Assembly (NCBI RefSeq): GCF_009724685.1
Contig: NZ_WMEF01000006.1
Location: forward strand, 124,001 to 188,000
Source: Lysinibacillus cavernae
GTDB taxonomy: Bacteria; Bacillota; Bacilli; Bacillales_A; Planococcaceae
Length of the DNA: 64,000 nt
Reading direction: 5' to 3'
Shown: piece by piece, positions 35,617-45,305 of the stretch
Layout: the number at the start of each line of letters is the position of its first letter
How positions within the stretch are numbered: position 1 is the stretch's first letter
Made by a program: the position numbers and the translations under genes
The notes under the pieces: model-generated
Seen by the model: only the letters and a program-made list of their open reading frames with translations
Database searches by the model: none
What the model was told of the DNA's origin: nothing

Positions 35617-36255
35617 TTATTTTGCTAAAGCTACGCTAAACGAAGCAGCTGTCTTCTCTTTTACTTCCTCTAAAGTAACGCCCTCTGCTAATTCTATAAG
35701 TTGCATTCCATCTTTCGTAAAATCAAATACAGCTAGGTCTGTAATTAATCGATGCACAACACCTTTACCTGTTAATGGAAGTTCGCATTCCTTTTTAATT
35801 TTAGATTCACCGTTTTTATTGACATGCTCCATGACAACGATGACCCTTTTTGCTCCAACGACAAGGTCCATCGCACCACCCATTCCCTTTACCATTTTCC
35901 CTGGAATCATCCAGTTAGCAAGATCTCCTGTTTCTGATACTTCCATACCACCTAAAATGGCAAGGTCAATGTGACCACCTCGAATCATGGCGAATGATTC
36001 GGCACTATCAAAGAAGGATGCCCCAGGAACTGCCGTGACCGTTTCTTTCCCCGCATTAATTAAATCAGGGTCTAAGTCTTCTTTTACTGGATAGGGACCA
36101 ATGCCAAGAAGGCCGTTTTCGGACTGTAACATCACGTCATAATCGGATGGGATTGCATTGGCAACAAGTGTTGGGATACCTATACCTAAATTGACATTCA
36201 TACCGTTTGTTATTTCTTTTACTGCTCTGTTGACAATTTTTTGCCTTGTATCCAT
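35617..36255 (-). CDS. scoB: 3-oxoacid CoA-transferase subunit B
   Basis: A 212-residue beta subunit of a class I CoA-transferase (succinyl-CoA:3-ketoacid or acetoacetate CoA-transferase, ScoB/AtoA). The catalytic glutamate lies in [13 protein letters not shown] near residue 46, and [14 protein letters not shown] and [14 protein letters not shown] are typical. It overlaps the end of the alpha-subunit gene by one base, indicating coupled translation. Together the subunits activate acetoacetate or a related short-chain 3-oxoacid for beta-oxidation or ketone-body use. Confidence 0.93.
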   Translation of the reverse strand: MDTRQKIVNRAVKEITNGMNVNLGIGIPTLVANAIPSDYDVMLQSENGLLGIGPYPVKEDLDPDLINAGKETVTAVPGASFFDSAESFAMIRGGHIDLAILGGMEVSETGDLANWMIPGKMVKGMGGAMDLVVGAKRVIVVMEHVNKNGESKIKKECELPLTGKGVVHRLITDLAVFDFTKDGMQLIELAEGVTLEEVKEKTAASFSVALAK

Positions 36256-36962
36256 TACGCTTCCCCCTTTTTCACCGTTAAACGCTCGATACGTTTCTCG
36301 TAATTTTCACCTACTAACACACGCTGTACAAAAACCCCTGGTGTATGAATATGGTCTGGGTCAAGTTCTCCCACTTCCACAATCTGTTCTACCTCGGCAA
36401 TAGTAATTTTCCCTGCCATAGCAGCTAATGGATTAAAGTTGCGTGATGTTTTTCTATATACTAAATTACCGAGTTTATCAGCCTTCCATGCTTTTACAAG
36501 TGCAAAATCAGCGACAATTCCTTCTTCCAAAATATACTCTTTACCAGCAAAAACCTTAACTTCTTTTCCATCAGCAATTGGCGTTCCAACCCCAGTAGCT
36601 GTATAAAATCCAGGAATTCCTGCACCACCTGCACGAAGACGTTCTGCAAGTGTTCCCTGAGGCGTTAATTCTACTTCTAGCTCACCACTTAAAAATTGTT
36701 GTTCAAAAATTTTATTTTCCCCTACATAAGAAGCAACCATTTTTTTTATTTGCTGGTTAGCTAACAGTAAACCTAACCCCCAGTCATCTACACCGCAATT
36801 ATTACTGACAACCGTTAAATCTTTTGTCCCCTGTTGTACTAACGCTGCAATTGATTTTTCTGGTATACCACATAGCCCAAAGCCCCCTACAGCTAATGTG
36901 TCTCCATCCTTAATATCCGCGATAGCTTCTTCAAAAGAACTCCACACTTTCCCATTCCCCAT
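36255..36962 (-). CDS. scoA: 3-oxoacid CoA-transferase subunit A
   Basis: A 235-residue alpha subunit. The CoA-binding glycine loop appears as [14 protein letters not shown] near residue 25. [14 protein letters not shown] and [30 protein letters not shown] are hallmark segments. TAGGAGG precedes the ATG. It forms an operon with scoB and follows a LysR regulator gene on the same strand by 107 bp. Confidence 0.93.
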   Translation of the reverse strand: MGNGKVWSSFEEAIADIKDGDTLAVGGFGLCGIPEKSIAALVQQGTKDLTVVSNNCGVDDWGLGLLLANQQIKKMVASYVGENKIFEQQFLSGELEVELTPQGTLAERLRAGGAGIPGFYTATGVGTPIADGKEVKVFAGKEYILEEGIVADFALVKAWKADKLGNLVYRKTSRNFNPLAAMAGKITIAEVEQIVEVGELDPDHIHTPGVFVQRVLVGENYEKRIERLTVKKGEA

Positions 36963-37069
36963 ATTGAAACCTCCTAAATTTGCTCGTTTATTAAGAAAAA
37001 TTCTACATCATCGCTATTTTACAAGTAAAGGAATTAATTCGAATACTATTTATTCTTAATTGGAATAAA

Positions 37070-37954
37070 TTAATTTTCTTCATTCCTACGAATTGTTTTG
37101 AGTAATTGTTTTAATGCATAAGATTGATATGTATTTTTCTTCGTAATAATCCCTAAACGCCATGGCATATCAAAATTATGTAATGGAATTGTTTTCACAT
37201 TGGAATTTGTTTGCTTGGCAGCAATTGAGTGCGGTAACAATGTAACTCCTAAATTGGAGGATACTAATTCGACAATCAAATCCCATTGTGAACTTTTATA
37301 ACCAACGATTGGTGTAAAACCAATGCTTTCACATGATTTAATGATATAGTCATGCAGCGTGAATTCCTCTGCAAAGAGAATAAACGTTTCATTTCTTAAA
37401 TCTTGCAAAGCTATACAGTCTTGCTGTGCAAACGGGTGCGATTCATTCATAAATACAAAAAACTGATCCTCTACAAATGATTGAACCGTAAACTTCCTTT
37501 CATCTGCTGGTAATACAACGATACCCATATCAACTTCACCATTTTCAACTAGCGTTTCAACCATTTTTGCACCCCGTTCGACAAGCTCCAAATGCACTTC
37601 TGGATATTGTTGGTGAAAGTTCCTAGCGATTTCAGGGAAAAATAAAGTGCCAATTAAAGGTGGAATCCCTAACTTGATAGAGCCTGTTTTAATATTCAAT
37701 AAATCATCTAGTAAAATATGTAATTCTTGTACAGCGTGCATTATTTTTTGTCCTTGCTGAAAGACAACACTGCCTGCATCTGTTACCTCTACATTGCGAG
37801 TAGATCTATTCAAAAGTTCAACGTGCAATGTTTCTTCTAATTTTTTTATGCTTTTGCTTAATGATGGTTGTGAAACAAAGGTTTCATTTGCAGCCTTCGT
37901 AAAACTTCCATGTTCAACAACAGCCATAAATGCTTTTAAATCTCGTAATTCCAT
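37070..37954 (-). CDS. LysR-family transcriptional regulator
   Basis: A 294-residue LTTR. The N-terminal helix-turn-helix (MELRDLKAFMAVVEHGSFTKAANETFVSQPSLSKSIKKLE) is followed by the periplasmic-binding-protein-like effector domain (about 90-290). It resembles CynR/CidR-type regulators. GAGGAAG suits ATG 37954; a longer reading to 37969 is possible. Unusually for an LTTR it is co-directional with the scoAB genes downstream, not divergent. It may control them or itself. Confidence 0.88.
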   Translation of the reverse strand: MELRDLKAFMAVVEHGSFTKAANETFVSQPSLSKSIKKLEETLHVELLNRSTRNVEVTDAGSVVFQQGQKIMHAVQELHILLDDLLNIKTGSIKLGIPPLIGTLFFPEIARNFHQQYPEVHLELVERGAKMVETLVENGEVDMGIVVLPADERKFTVQSFVEDQFFVFMNESHPFAQQDCIALQDLRNETFILFAEEFTLHDYIIKSCESIGFTPIVGYKSSQWDLIVELVSSNLGVTLLPHSIAAKQTNSNVKTIPLHNFDMPWRLGIITKKNTYQSYALKQLLKTIRRNEEN

Positions 37955-38216
37955 AACTATCTTCCTCATTTATTCGTATTTGTTATGAAAAGATTTTTAG
38001 AATTCCTGTTTAGTAATACATTCTCTATCATTTCTTTTTATCCTTTTCTATTAGCTGATTCGTCTTAGAAATTCTTCATATCAAGAGAACTTCAGAGCTT
38101 TTTACCTCCGTCAAAATATACAAGTTTTCGACATATGGTGAGTTTTTTGAGAGTTGTATGTCCTACAATTTATTAAGAATATTGTCTTAATTTATCAAAA
38201 ATTGGAGATGGAGCAG

Positions 38217-38900
38217 ATGTTGAAACAATTGCTTGAAAATCGAATCGTTAATAGGCATTATTTAGGTTTTACATTTCAACAACACGTTTATGAACTAAAA
38301 AACTGTGAAGACGTTTTAGGGATAAAAGCGAAATCACTACATATCGAGAATCGTCATATTGCTGCTGGCTATATGACGGATGAAAGTATTTTTTTTCGAA
38401 GCTTACATTTTGGAAAAACTATTGTCACTTTAACAGGTGATAATCATCAAGCAATTGTTCAACTATTTGTACAACACTCTGGTGAAATTTGTATTGAAGT
38501 AAAACCAAACATTAAAGATGCTAATATCGTGCCTGTTTATTTTCGGACAATTTTAGCTGATACAGCTATCGCGATTGACCTTAAAGGGGCTTTAAAAAAT
38601 TATTTAGTGACTCAGTATTATATGGGGGAAATAGATACCATTATGGAGGTCCATTACCAATCCATGCATCCTAATGTGCTAAAAAATTCTTACGCTGGCC
38701 ATTTTGTTTTAGGGAACCATCCTGATGGTAGACGAATTACTGAAGCAGAGGAATATATTTTAGCCAGCCGTGTGGCTAACTTAAAGTTTTCAAAAATTAT
38801 TATTCAACAACAAGGCGTTACAAAAACCATTATCATCAATACGCTATTAACGTTCGCTATGACCAATAAAATATTTGTCACAAGTGAACTTTCTATTTGA
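38217..38900 (+). CDS. Hypothetical protein, end possibly altered by an IS remnant
   Basis: A protein of about 227 residues with no family I recognise. It has beta-rich content (FFRSLHFGKTIVTLTGDN, GEICIEVKPNIK) and no signal or membrane segment. GGAG at 38204-38207 favours ATG 38217; an ATG at 38208 is also in frame. Its last eight bases overlap the edge of the transposase fragment read from the other strand, so the natural C-terminus may have been replaced by insertion-sequence DNA. Confidence 0.6.
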   Translation: MLKQLLENRIVNRHYLGFTFQQHVYELKNCEDVLGIKAKSLHIENRHIAAGYMTDESIFFRSLHFGKTIVTLTGDNHQAIVQLFVQHSGEICIEVKPNIKDANIVPVYFRTILADTAIAIDLKGALKNYLVTQYYMGEIDTIMEVHYQSMHPNVLKNSYAGHFVLGNHPDGRRITEAEEYILASRVANLKFSKIIIQQQGVTKTIIINTLLTFAMTNKIFVTSELSI

Positions 38901-39096
38901 ATTGAAAAGAATATTCTTCATGCTTTGTTTTCCGTTGTAAACCCTCTTCCCCAAAAGCTTTATAAACCCTAACCCAACGTTTGATTGGAGTTGGAGATGG
39001 AATACCATATCTTTGCGCTAATAATAGGTATCCTAGATTCCCTTTTAAATACGCTTGAACAATCTTTAATTTAAAACCTTGGCTATATTTCGCCAT
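38893..39096 (-). pseudogene. Truncated IS3-family transposase OrfA remnant
   Basis: This 67-residue reading (MAKYSQGFKLKIVQAYLKG, then YGIPSPTPIKRWVRVYKAFGEEGL) is the N-terminal helix-turn-helix of an IS3-group OrfA. It stops just after YSFQFK, where intact proteins continue for tens more residues. The reading frame then meets the neighbouring gene, and no OrfB is present. The element therefore survives only as about 250 bp. Confidence 0.82.
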
Positions 39097-39147
39097 ATAA
39101 AAACACCCCCAAAGTTAGATTATTACACTAACATTGGGGGGGTAGCA
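39097..39147. mobile_element. Remaining left end of the IS3-type element
   Basis: CACCCCCAAAGTTAG at 39105-39119 and CTAACATTGGGGGGG at 39128-39142 form an imperfect inverted repeat just outside the OrfA start, as expected near an element terminus. The exact tip was not determined. Confidence 0.5.
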
Positions 39148-39151
39148 CCAT

Positions 39152-39790
39152 TTAATGGGCTTTTTCTAATGCTAATTTTATACCAAAGCCAATTAACACA
39201 GCTCCAGTTACTCCTTCGATAATGGCTTTTGTAGTTGGCTTTTTCATAAATGCACTGATTCGATCTAAAAGGTACACGTAGAACACAAACCATAACATTG
39301 TTAAGGCTGTGTAAATTAGACCCATTATTAAAAACGGAAAAAACGTTCCACTCGTACCGTCTACAAATTGGGGAAGAAATGTTAGAAAAAACACAGCAAC
39401 CTTTGGATTTGTTACATTTGTTAGAAACCCTTGCTTGAAGCAAGACTGCTGAGCATAATGGTGATCTATATTTTCCTCGTCTTGTACAACAGGAGGTTGT
39501 GTGCGTATTGTTCGAAGCGTCCATAAGGTTTTGATGCCTAAGTAACATAAATAAACCGCACCAATATATTTTAATACGGAAAATATATAAGCTGATTTAA
39601 CAATAATAGCGGAAAGTCCAATAACTGCTGCACATGTATGAATCAATAAACCGCAGCATGAACCTATTATCGTCTGTAAACCTCCCTTTTTGCTTACAGT
39701 TAGTGTGTTCTTTGTTGCAATGGCTGTATCGGGACCAGGTAAAATAATGAGTAAAATGCACATAACTAAAAACACAGAAATGTTGACCAT
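39152..39790 (-). CDS. LysE/RhtB-family amino-acid exporter
   Basis: A 212-residue protein with six hydrophobic helices. The family opening ILPGPDTAIATKNTLTVSKKGGLQTIIGSCCGLLIH is intact (residues 15-52), and the NPKVAVFFLTFLPQFVD motif lies near 120. Family members export lysine, homoserine, threonine or other amino acids and analogues. GGGAG precedes the ATG. The gene ends five bases from the IS remnant, which has not damaged it visibly. Confidence 0.9.
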   Translation of the reverse strand: MVNISVFLVMCILLIILPGPDTAIATKNTLTVSKKGGLQTIIGSCCGLLIHTCAAVIGLSAIIVKSAYIFSVLKYIGAVYLCYLGIKTLWTLRTIRTQPPVVQDEENIDHHYAQQSCFKQGFLTNVTNPKVAVFFLTFLPQFVDGTSGTFFPFLIMGLIYTALTMLWFVFYVYLLDRISAFMKKPTTKAIIEGVTGAVLIGFGIKLALEKAH

Positions 39791-39882
39791 ATTACTCCCT
39801 CTCTTTCTGTCAGAAAATTATAAAAATAATTGTAACATAAGCAGTGACCTACAGATAGATACAAATTACTTTATTTAATTCG

Positions 39883-39935
39883 TTGACATACAACCATAAG
39901 GTGTTATATATTCATAACACCTTATGGTTGTATTT
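39883..39935 (+). promoter_or_regulatory. Promoter with 18-bp palindrome (likely ArsR-type operator)
   Basis: TTGACA at 39883-39888, 17 bp, then ATATAT. ACAACCATAAGGTGTTAT and its exact complement flank six bases and cover the spacer and -10. It is upstream of the SRPBCC-ArsR gene pair. The position suits repression by that ArsR protein. The stem could alternatively act as a terminator, but no gene ends before it on the plus strand. Confidence 0.6.
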
Positions 39936-40044
39936 TATCTAGCGTGATAAAAATCTGGTTGCATTGTTTACCCGCCCGAAAAGCGAAGCGCCAGCGGCAA
40001 TTACACCGATACGTAATTAATTAATAAAAAAGGAGTAACTAAAT

Positions 40045-40467
40045 ATGACTGAAAAATTACAGGATATTGTTAAAACAATTACACTAAATGCCCCTATCGA
40101 AAAAGTATGGGAAACTGTTGCAACCGCTGAAAAGATTGCCTCTTGGTTTATGCCAAATGACTTTCAACCCATTGAAGGCCACGAGTTCACTATTCAATCA
40201 CCGTTTGGTCCATCTCCATGTAAAGTAGAAAGTGTAGATGCACCACATTTTCTAAGATTCGCCTGGGATCATGACGGCTGGTTCGTTACTTTTGAGCTAA
40301 AAGAAGTAGGAGAGCAAACAGAATTTACATTAACACATGGTGGCTGGAAGGGAGCTTCGCACCTTATTCCTAAAGCGAACACTACTGCTAAAGCTGTACG
40401 TACAAAAATGGATGGCGGCTGGACAATGATTATTAATCAAAAATTGAAAGAGACTGTTGAATCCTAA
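40045..40467 (+). CDS. SRPBCC/AHSA1-domain protein
   Basis: A 140-residue START-like beta-barrel protein of the AHSA1 group. It has the typical opening [25 protein letters not shown] and the end [15 protein letters not shown]. Members bind hydrophobic ligands or act with Hsp90-like partners; many bacterial ones are paired with an ArsR repressor, as here. The stop codon overlaps the start of the ArsR gene. AAAGGAG precedes the ATG. Confidence 0.9.
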   Translation: MTEKLQDIVKTITLNAPIEKVWETVATAEKIASWFMPNDFQPIEGHEFTIQSPFGPSPCKVESVDAPHFLRFAWDHDGWFVTFELKEVGEQTEFTLTHGGWKGASHLIPKANTTAKAVRTKMDGGWTMIINQKLKETVES

Positions 40468-40787
40468 TGACGCAATCAGCAGTGAAATATGATGTTTTTC
40501 AAGCAATTGCTGATCCTACAAGAAGAAATGTCTTACAGCTCCTCGCAGCAAGCGATAGACCTATTTCCAATATTTCTGAGCATTTTGATATTAGTAGAAC
40601 GGCTGTCGTGAAGCATTTAAAAATATTAGAGCAAGCAGAGCTAATTTCTGCTCAAAAAAAAGGCCGAGAGAAAATTTATACTTTGCATAGTGATCGTTTA
40701 AAAGAAATTGAAGATTGGCTCCAATATTTCCATTTATTTTGGGACAACAAATTGGCCCAGTTGCAAAGCATGGTTGAAGATGTTTAA
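40467..40787 (+). CDS. ArsR-family transcriptional regulator
   Basis: A 106-residue winged-helix repressor (AIADPTRRNVLQLLAASDRPISNISEHFDISRTAVVKHLKILEQAEL). No metal-binding cysteine pair is present, so it probably responds to another ligand or none. It overlaps the SRPBCC gene by one base, and the two form a self-regulating pair common in Bacilli. The palindrome at 39891-39932 is its likely operator. Confidence 0.92.
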   Translation: MTQSAVKYDVFQAIADPTRRNVLQLLAASDRPISNISEHFDISRTAVVKHLKILEQAELISAQKKGREKIYTLHSDRLKEIEDWLQYFHLFWDNKLAQLQSMVEDV

Positions 40788-40794
40788 AAGTAAA

Positions 40795-40823
40795 AGGAGC
40801 TGTCTTTATGTTAGACAGCTCCT
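40795..40823. terminator. Hairpin between convergent genes
   Basis: AGGAGCTGTCT pairs with AGACAGCTCCT around a seven-base loop. Confidence 0.75.
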
Positions 40824-40826
40824 CAT

Positions 40827-41606
40827 TTAAAAGAGATAAAATAATCCACCGTTCATAATTTCTATTTTAATTTTGGATTCATATTGCTCCGCTAATGCTT
40901 TTTTTTCTATTTCATAGCATTCTGGTTTATCTTCTACTTCTTCATAAAAATAATCTAAGACTCGTTGATCTCGTTGCCATCTTTTTTGTGCTTCTGTTGC
41001 CCATGAATGATCATCTCGCTCAATGATTGTGTCAACCGTATCATTTAATCTTTCCAGTGCTCGGATTGGCTTTATAATATATTGCACATGAAATACATTA
41101 TCTGCGGGCTCTGTGTCAAATTCCGATGAACAAATCGTTTCATGGAAATCCTCCTTAATAACACCCGTCAATAAATTGATACCTAATGAATAAAGCGTTT
41201 CTTTTGTGCGATCACAGCAATAGGAAACTTTAAAATTAACACCTAACCAAGGCGTTAGTATGACCTGTCCCATATCACTATCAACCTTTTCAAACAATTG
41301 TACATAGGCACCTAACTCTCTAGTCGCTAGAAAAAGCTGATTTAAACGCGGTGAACCATAATGAATAACTTCGCCAAATACGTTACTAGCTATTGCCGTT
41401 TGATTGGTAATGAAGGTTACTTGAGCTGGGTTTGGCTCACTATTAGTCGCTTCTACATACTGCCAATAAAATGGCCTATTCATAATCCTTTTATCAATAT
41501 CTATCGTTAATTGAACTGTTAAATAATGATTTTCTTCTCCTAAAATCGCACAGTCATTTTCAATGAAAAATTCTTTTAAATAGTGATGGACTTGTTGCGG
41601 ATACAT
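40827..41606 (-). CDS. yqhG: YqhG-family protein
   Basis: A 259-residue protein resembling B. subtilis YqhG, which also follows the helicase gene yqhH. It starts MYPQQVHHYLKEFFIENDC and shows alternating beta and helical stretches with no membrane or catalytic motif I recognise. GGAGGAG precedes the ATG. The 17-bp gap to the helicase gene implies an operon, and the conserved pairing suggests a joint role in nucleic-acid transactions. Confidence 0.88.
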   Translation of the reverse strand: MYPQQVHHYLKEFFIENDCAILGEENHYLTVQLTIDIDKRIMNRPFYWQYVEATNSEPNPAQVTFITNQTAIASNVFGEVIHYGSPRLNQLFLATRELGAYVQLFEKVDSDMGQVILTPWLGVNFKVSYCCDRTKETLYSLGINLLTGVIKEDFHETICSSEFDTEPADNVFHVQYIIKPIRALERLNDTVDTIIERDDHSWATEAQKRWQRDQRVLDYFYEEVEDKPECYEIEKKALAEQYESKIKIEIMNGGLFYLF

Positions 41607-41623
41607 GGTTTCTCCTCCTTACC

Positions 41624-43132
41624 TCATACTGATTCTTTAAAGTTTGTTAAAATGGCATCTAAATCACCAACAACTTTCTCGAACACATCAATTTTTGTAT
41701 GAAGTAATTCCAAGATTTTTTCTTCAATGGTATTTTCAATAGCAAGATTATATATATGAACATCATGCTCCTGTCCCAAACGATGGACACGACCAATTCG
41801 TTGCTCTAGCTTCATTGGATTCCATGGTAAATCGTAATTGATTACATGATGACAAAATTGAAGGTTAATCCCCTCTCCTCCTGCCTCTGTCGCAATGAGT
41901 ACCTGTGCCTTTTCTTTAAAGAGATGCTTCATATAATCTCGTTTATTTTTATTAAACTTACCATTAAACAGCACACTCGTTATGCCATTAGAATGTAAGT
42001 ACCATTGCAAATAGATTTGAGTAGCTCGATATTCCGTAAATATAATAACCTTGTCCTGTGCTTCTTTTACAATTTCGAGTGTCTTTATTGCCTTTGAATT
42101 CACGTCTAAAGCCATTAATTTTGTTAAAAGCGCTTCAATTTCTTGTGACTGCACATGATCTTCTAGCATATTAGTTAGTGTAAGTGCTGTGGCTTCCTTG
42201 CTACTACACATTTCCTTTTGCAATGTAATTAACGAAAATGAGCCTGTATTTTCAAGGGCTCCAAGCATATCATAGACTTCTCTCTCGGCCTGCGTAAATG
42301 TAATCGGCACAATTTGAACACAACGATTTGTCCATTCAATCCCTGTATCTTCTCTTCGATTTCTCACCATTACCTGATTGACCAATTCTTTTAAATAATC
42401 ATCATGTTCTAAATGATGCTTACTAGCTGAAAAGGCCGATTGGAAGGTATCATAGTTGCCTAGATGGCCTGGCTTTAATAATGAAATTAAATAATACAAT
42501 TCGAAAACATCATTTTGAATAGGTGTGGCAGTTAGTAATAAGCAGAATTTTTTCTTTAAACCTTGTACGAACTCATAAATTTGAGTTTTATTATTTTTTA
42601 ATTTATGTGCCTCATCAATAATAATCATGTCGTAATCCTGCTCATAAATACGCTCTCTATGTGGGCTCTTTTTAGCAGTATCCATACTCATAATCAGTAC
42701 ATCATAGCGCTCTATTGGACAATTTTTTTTATAAGCGATGGCAGGTATATGAAATTTTAAATTTAACTCTTCTATCCATTGATTAATTAGAGAAGCAGGT
42801 GCCAAAATCAATGCCCTTTTGACAAGACCTCGAATAAGGTATTCCTTTAAAATTAAACCCGCTTCAATCGTTTTACCAAGACCTACTTCATCGGCTAAAA
42901 TAGCTTTTCCATTCATGCGTTCAATGACTGTTTCTGCTGCTTCTAGCTGGTGCGCTAGTGGCTTTAAATTGGGCAAATACTTTGTAGCTTGTAATCCTGT
43001 GAACTCAGGGATTAATTTCATTTTCACAATATCATAGTTCATCTTATATAATGTCCAACTTTGCCATTTTTCAAGATGAGTTAATCGATTGATAAAGCCT
43101 TCTCCCCACTCGGACGACCTTTCTATTTTCAT
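41624..43132 (-). CDS. yqhH: SNF2-family DEAD-like helicase, YqhH
   Basis: A 502-residue Swi2/Snf2 ATPase. Visible motifs in order: I ADEVGLGKTIEAG (near 85), II DEAH (IIIDEAHKLKNN, near 170), III LLTATPIQN (near 205), and the second RecA lobe with VIFTEYRATQ (IV), TEAGGEGINLQF (V) and QRIGRVHRLGQ (VI, near 455). The chain lacks extra domains and is RapA/SNF2-like. ATG 43132 lies six bases after GAGGTG. It is the first gene of the pair with yqhG. Which DNA- or RNA-protein complex it remodels is unknown. Confidence 0.92.
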   Translation of the reverse strand: MKIERSSEWGEGFINRLTHLEKWQSWTLYKMNYDIVKMKLIPEFTGLQATKYLPNLKPLAHQLEAAETVIERMNGKAILADEVGLGKTIEAGLILKEYLIRGLVKRALILAPASLINQWIEELNLKFHIPAIAYKKNCPIERYDVLIMSMDTAKKSPHRERIYEQDYDMIIIDEAHKLKNNKTQIYEFVQGLKKKFCLLLTATPIQNDVFELYYLISLLKPGHLGNYDTFQSAFSASKHHLEHDDYLKELVNQVMVRNRREDTGIEWTNRCVQIVPITFTQAEREVYDMLGALENTGSFSLITLQKEMCSSKEATALTLTNMLEDHVQSQEIEALLTKLMALDVNSKAIKTLEIVKEAQDKVIIFTEYRATQIYLQWYLHSNGITSVLFNGKFNKNKRDYMKHLFKEKAQVLIATEAGGEGINLQFCHHVINYDLPWNPMKLEQRIGRVHRLGQEHDVHIYNLAIENTIEEKILELLHTKIDVFEKVVGDLDAILTNFKESV

Positions 43133-43203
43133 GATCATCACCTCATGTCATTATTTCTATCTTAGGTTGTCCAAAAAAAGAAAAGCTATGTTCTTTCTAT
43201 ATG

Positions 43204-43242
43204 AAAAACACCCAATGAAAGTTATTTTTCCATTAGGTGTTT
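43204..43242 (-). terminator. Terminator after the AraC-type gene
   Basis: On the minus strand AAACACCTAATG pairs with CATTGGGTGTTT (one mismatch), followed by T residues. Confidence 0.78.
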
Positions 43243-43243
43243 G

Positions 43244-44056
43244 TTATTTCATATGTTTTCGAAATTCGCTAGGCGATAAACTGGTTACTTTTTTGAATAC
43301 ACGACTAAAATAAAAATAATCTGTGTAGCCCACACTTTCTGCTATTTCTTTCACAGATAAATGAGAGGTGCTTAATAACATCTTAGATTTTTGAACACGT
43401 AAATCAGTAAGATAAACATTAGGGCTAACACCCATTCTTTTTTCAAATAGATAGGTTAGTTTCCTTCGTTCCATATTAAAATGATTGGCGATATCTATAA
43501 CAGTCATATTCTTTGTAAAGTTTTCTTGTATATACTCCATAATTAACGCTATATTTTCTTTTTTATATTGATAGTCCATCATTTTAATCAATAAAATAAT
43601 TTCTTCTAAAATATTCAAAAAGAGAGCTTTAGATTGAAGAAATGATAAATGACTGCGCATAAGATAATTTTGTATTAACTGCTGTAACATATTCATTAAT
43701 TTAATCTGCTCTCCTACCTGTAAAGCAAAATGGTGGTTATATAGGGGGAACTTTGAATTTTCTCCGTCAGATAGCTGAAAATGAATGACAGCATACTCGA
43801 ATTTAGTATCGCTCGTAATTGTTCGTTGTATCGGCAAATTTGGACCAACATGGATAACGTGTCCTTTTTCTAATCGATAATTTGTACCTGCGATTACCAC
43901 ATCAGCTACCCCGTTAATTGGAAATAATAGACCTGCTGCATTCGTCATCGTCGTATAATTCATCACGACCGTTTCGGAAGAAATCTTCTCTGTAATGACA
44001 TCAATAAATGTTAAAGGCGCAGTTGTATAAAATTCAATAATTTCTTGTGTATCCAT
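43244..44056 (-). CDS. AraC-family transcriptional regulator
   Basis: A 270-residue regulator with an N-terminal cupin-like effector domain (1-150) and a C-terminal pair of helix-turn-helix motifs (VIDIANHFNMERRKLTYLFEKRMGVSPNVYL and LSVKEIAESVGYTDYFYFSRVFKKVTSLSPSEFR). GGGAGG precedes ATG 44056. It lies downstream of a Fur-controlled reductase and near a siderophore-binding protein. In B. subtilis the AraC-type Btr senses bacillibactin, so a similar siderophore-sensing role is a reasonable inference. Confidence 0.87.
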   Translation of the reverse strand: MDTQEIIEFYTTAPLTFIDVITEKISSETVVMNYTTMTNAAGLLFPINGVADVVIAGTNYRLEKGHVIHVGPNLPIQRTITSDTKFEYAVIHFQLSDGENSKFPLYNHHFALQVGEQIKLMNMLQQLIQNYLMRSHLSFLQSKALFLNILEEIILLIKMMDYQYKKENIALIMEYIQENFTKNMTVIDIANHFNMERRKLTYLFEKRMGVSPNVYLTDLRVQKSKMLLSTSHLSVKEIAESVGYTDYFYFSRVFKKVTSLSPSEFRKHMK

Positions 44057-44099
44057 TCTGAATGCCTCCCTTCTCTTAAGCATGATAAGAAAAAAAGAA

Positions 44100-44128
44100 A
44101 GGAACACCAACAGTACATTAGTGCTCCT
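44100..44128 (-). terminator. Terminator after the reductase gene
   Basis: On the minus strand AGGAGCAC pairs with GTGTTCCT, followed by a T-rich run. Confidence 0.72.
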
Positions 44129-44136
44129 AAGATTGA

Positions 44137-45186
44137 TTATTTTAAACTTTCCTGTAACAGCTTGCGATTACGTTGTTTGAAAATATCATTATGTGAAGAA
44201 ACGATCCCACCCTCTGAAGCATCAGGTTGAATATATTTCTTCGCACTATTTACTGCGTGAAGTGCATCGTGGAAGGCTGCTGCAATTAGATGGATTTTAC
44301 CATCATGATGTAAAATATCACCTGCAGCATAAAGACCTGGGATGGATGATTCACTATTAATTGTGCCAGCAATAAAATAATCATTTTTGCGATCAATTGC
44401 TAACGGACTATTATCTAATAACTCTTTATCACGTACATACCCATGACTGATGACCACTTCATCTATAGGAATTTCCGTTACAGTGCCTGTTTCATGATTT
44501 GTTAAATCAATCGCTTTAATCATTCCTGCTTGATCGTCTGCAATCAACTTTGTAATTTCAGAATTGAAATGGCATTCAATCGAACTATTTGTAAGCTCTG
44601 TAATTTGAGCCTCATGTGCAGACAATGTATCCTTTCGGTAGGTTAGATAGACCTTGGAGGCTATCTCCATTAACTCTAATGCCCAGTCTACTGCTGTGTT
44701 ACCACCACCGGAAATAATAACTGCCTTATCTTTAAATTTTTCATAGGATTTAATTGTGTAATTTAAATTAGACACTTCAAAGCGTTCAGCACCCTCAATT
44801 TCAATTTTTTGAGGATTCAGGATACCACCGCCGATAGCGACAATAACCGTTTTGGAATAATGAATATTTCCTGACTCAGCTGTAATCACAAAAATACCAT
44901 CTTCATTTTTGGCAATTGACAGCACTTTTTCATTTGTATAAACAGAAGGGTTAAACGTTAAGGCTTGCTCAACTAATTGCTTAATTAGTTGTCCCCCTGA
45001 AATAGGCGTTACACCTCCAACATCCCAAATCATTTTTTCTGGGTAAACATGAACTTTCCCACCTAGTTGAGGCTGTGATTCAATTAGCTTTGTTTTCATC
45101 TCACGTAACCCACAGTAAAAACTAGAATATAAACCTGCTGGCCCACCACCAATGATTGTTACATCATATAATTCTTGTTCTAACAA
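44137..45186 (-). CDS. Ferredoxin/flavodoxin-NADP+ reductase, YcgT/YumC type
   Basis: A 349-residue flavoprotein of the thioredoxin-reductase-like ferredoxin-NADP+ reductase group. The FAD motif GGGPAGLYSSFYCGLREM is near residue 13 and the NADPH motif SGGGNTAVDWALEL near 160. The CxxC redox pair of thioredoxin reductases is absent, as expected for this group. A perfect Fur box overlaps its promoter, and B. subtilis ycgT, a paralogue of yumC, is known to be Fur-regulated. It would supply electrons for iron release or flavodoxin under iron limitation. Confidence 0.9.
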   Translation of the reverse strand: MLEQELYDVTIIGGGPAGLYSSFYCGLREMKTKLIESQPQLGGKVHVYPEKMIWDVGGVTPISGGQLIKQLVEQALTFNPSVYTNEKVLSIAKNEDGIFVITAESGNIHYSKTVIVAIGGGILNPQKIEIEGAERFEVSNLNYTIKSYEKFKDKAVIISGGGNTAVDWALELMEIASKVYLTYRKDTLSAHEAQITELTNSSIECHFNSEITKLIADDQAGMIKAIDLTNHETGTVTEIPIDEVVISHGYVRDKELLDNSPLAIDRKNDYFIAGTINSESSIPGLYAAGDILHHDGKIHLIAAAFHDALHAVNSAKKYIQPDASEGGIVSSHNDIFKQRNRKLLQESLK

Positions 45187-45305
45187 TACTTAACACACCT
45201 TTCATTTTGTCATTACCTATTCCAACAATTGGACTGCAACTTCACTACAACCCTACTGTGTACTTTTATTCATATAATACTGCTTTACATTTCCTCCTTA
45301 ATTCC

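Noticed and set aside
39970-40010. GC-rich stretch as a foreign gene fragment
   Set aside because: Only about 40 bp, with no ORF or repeat that would prove transfer.
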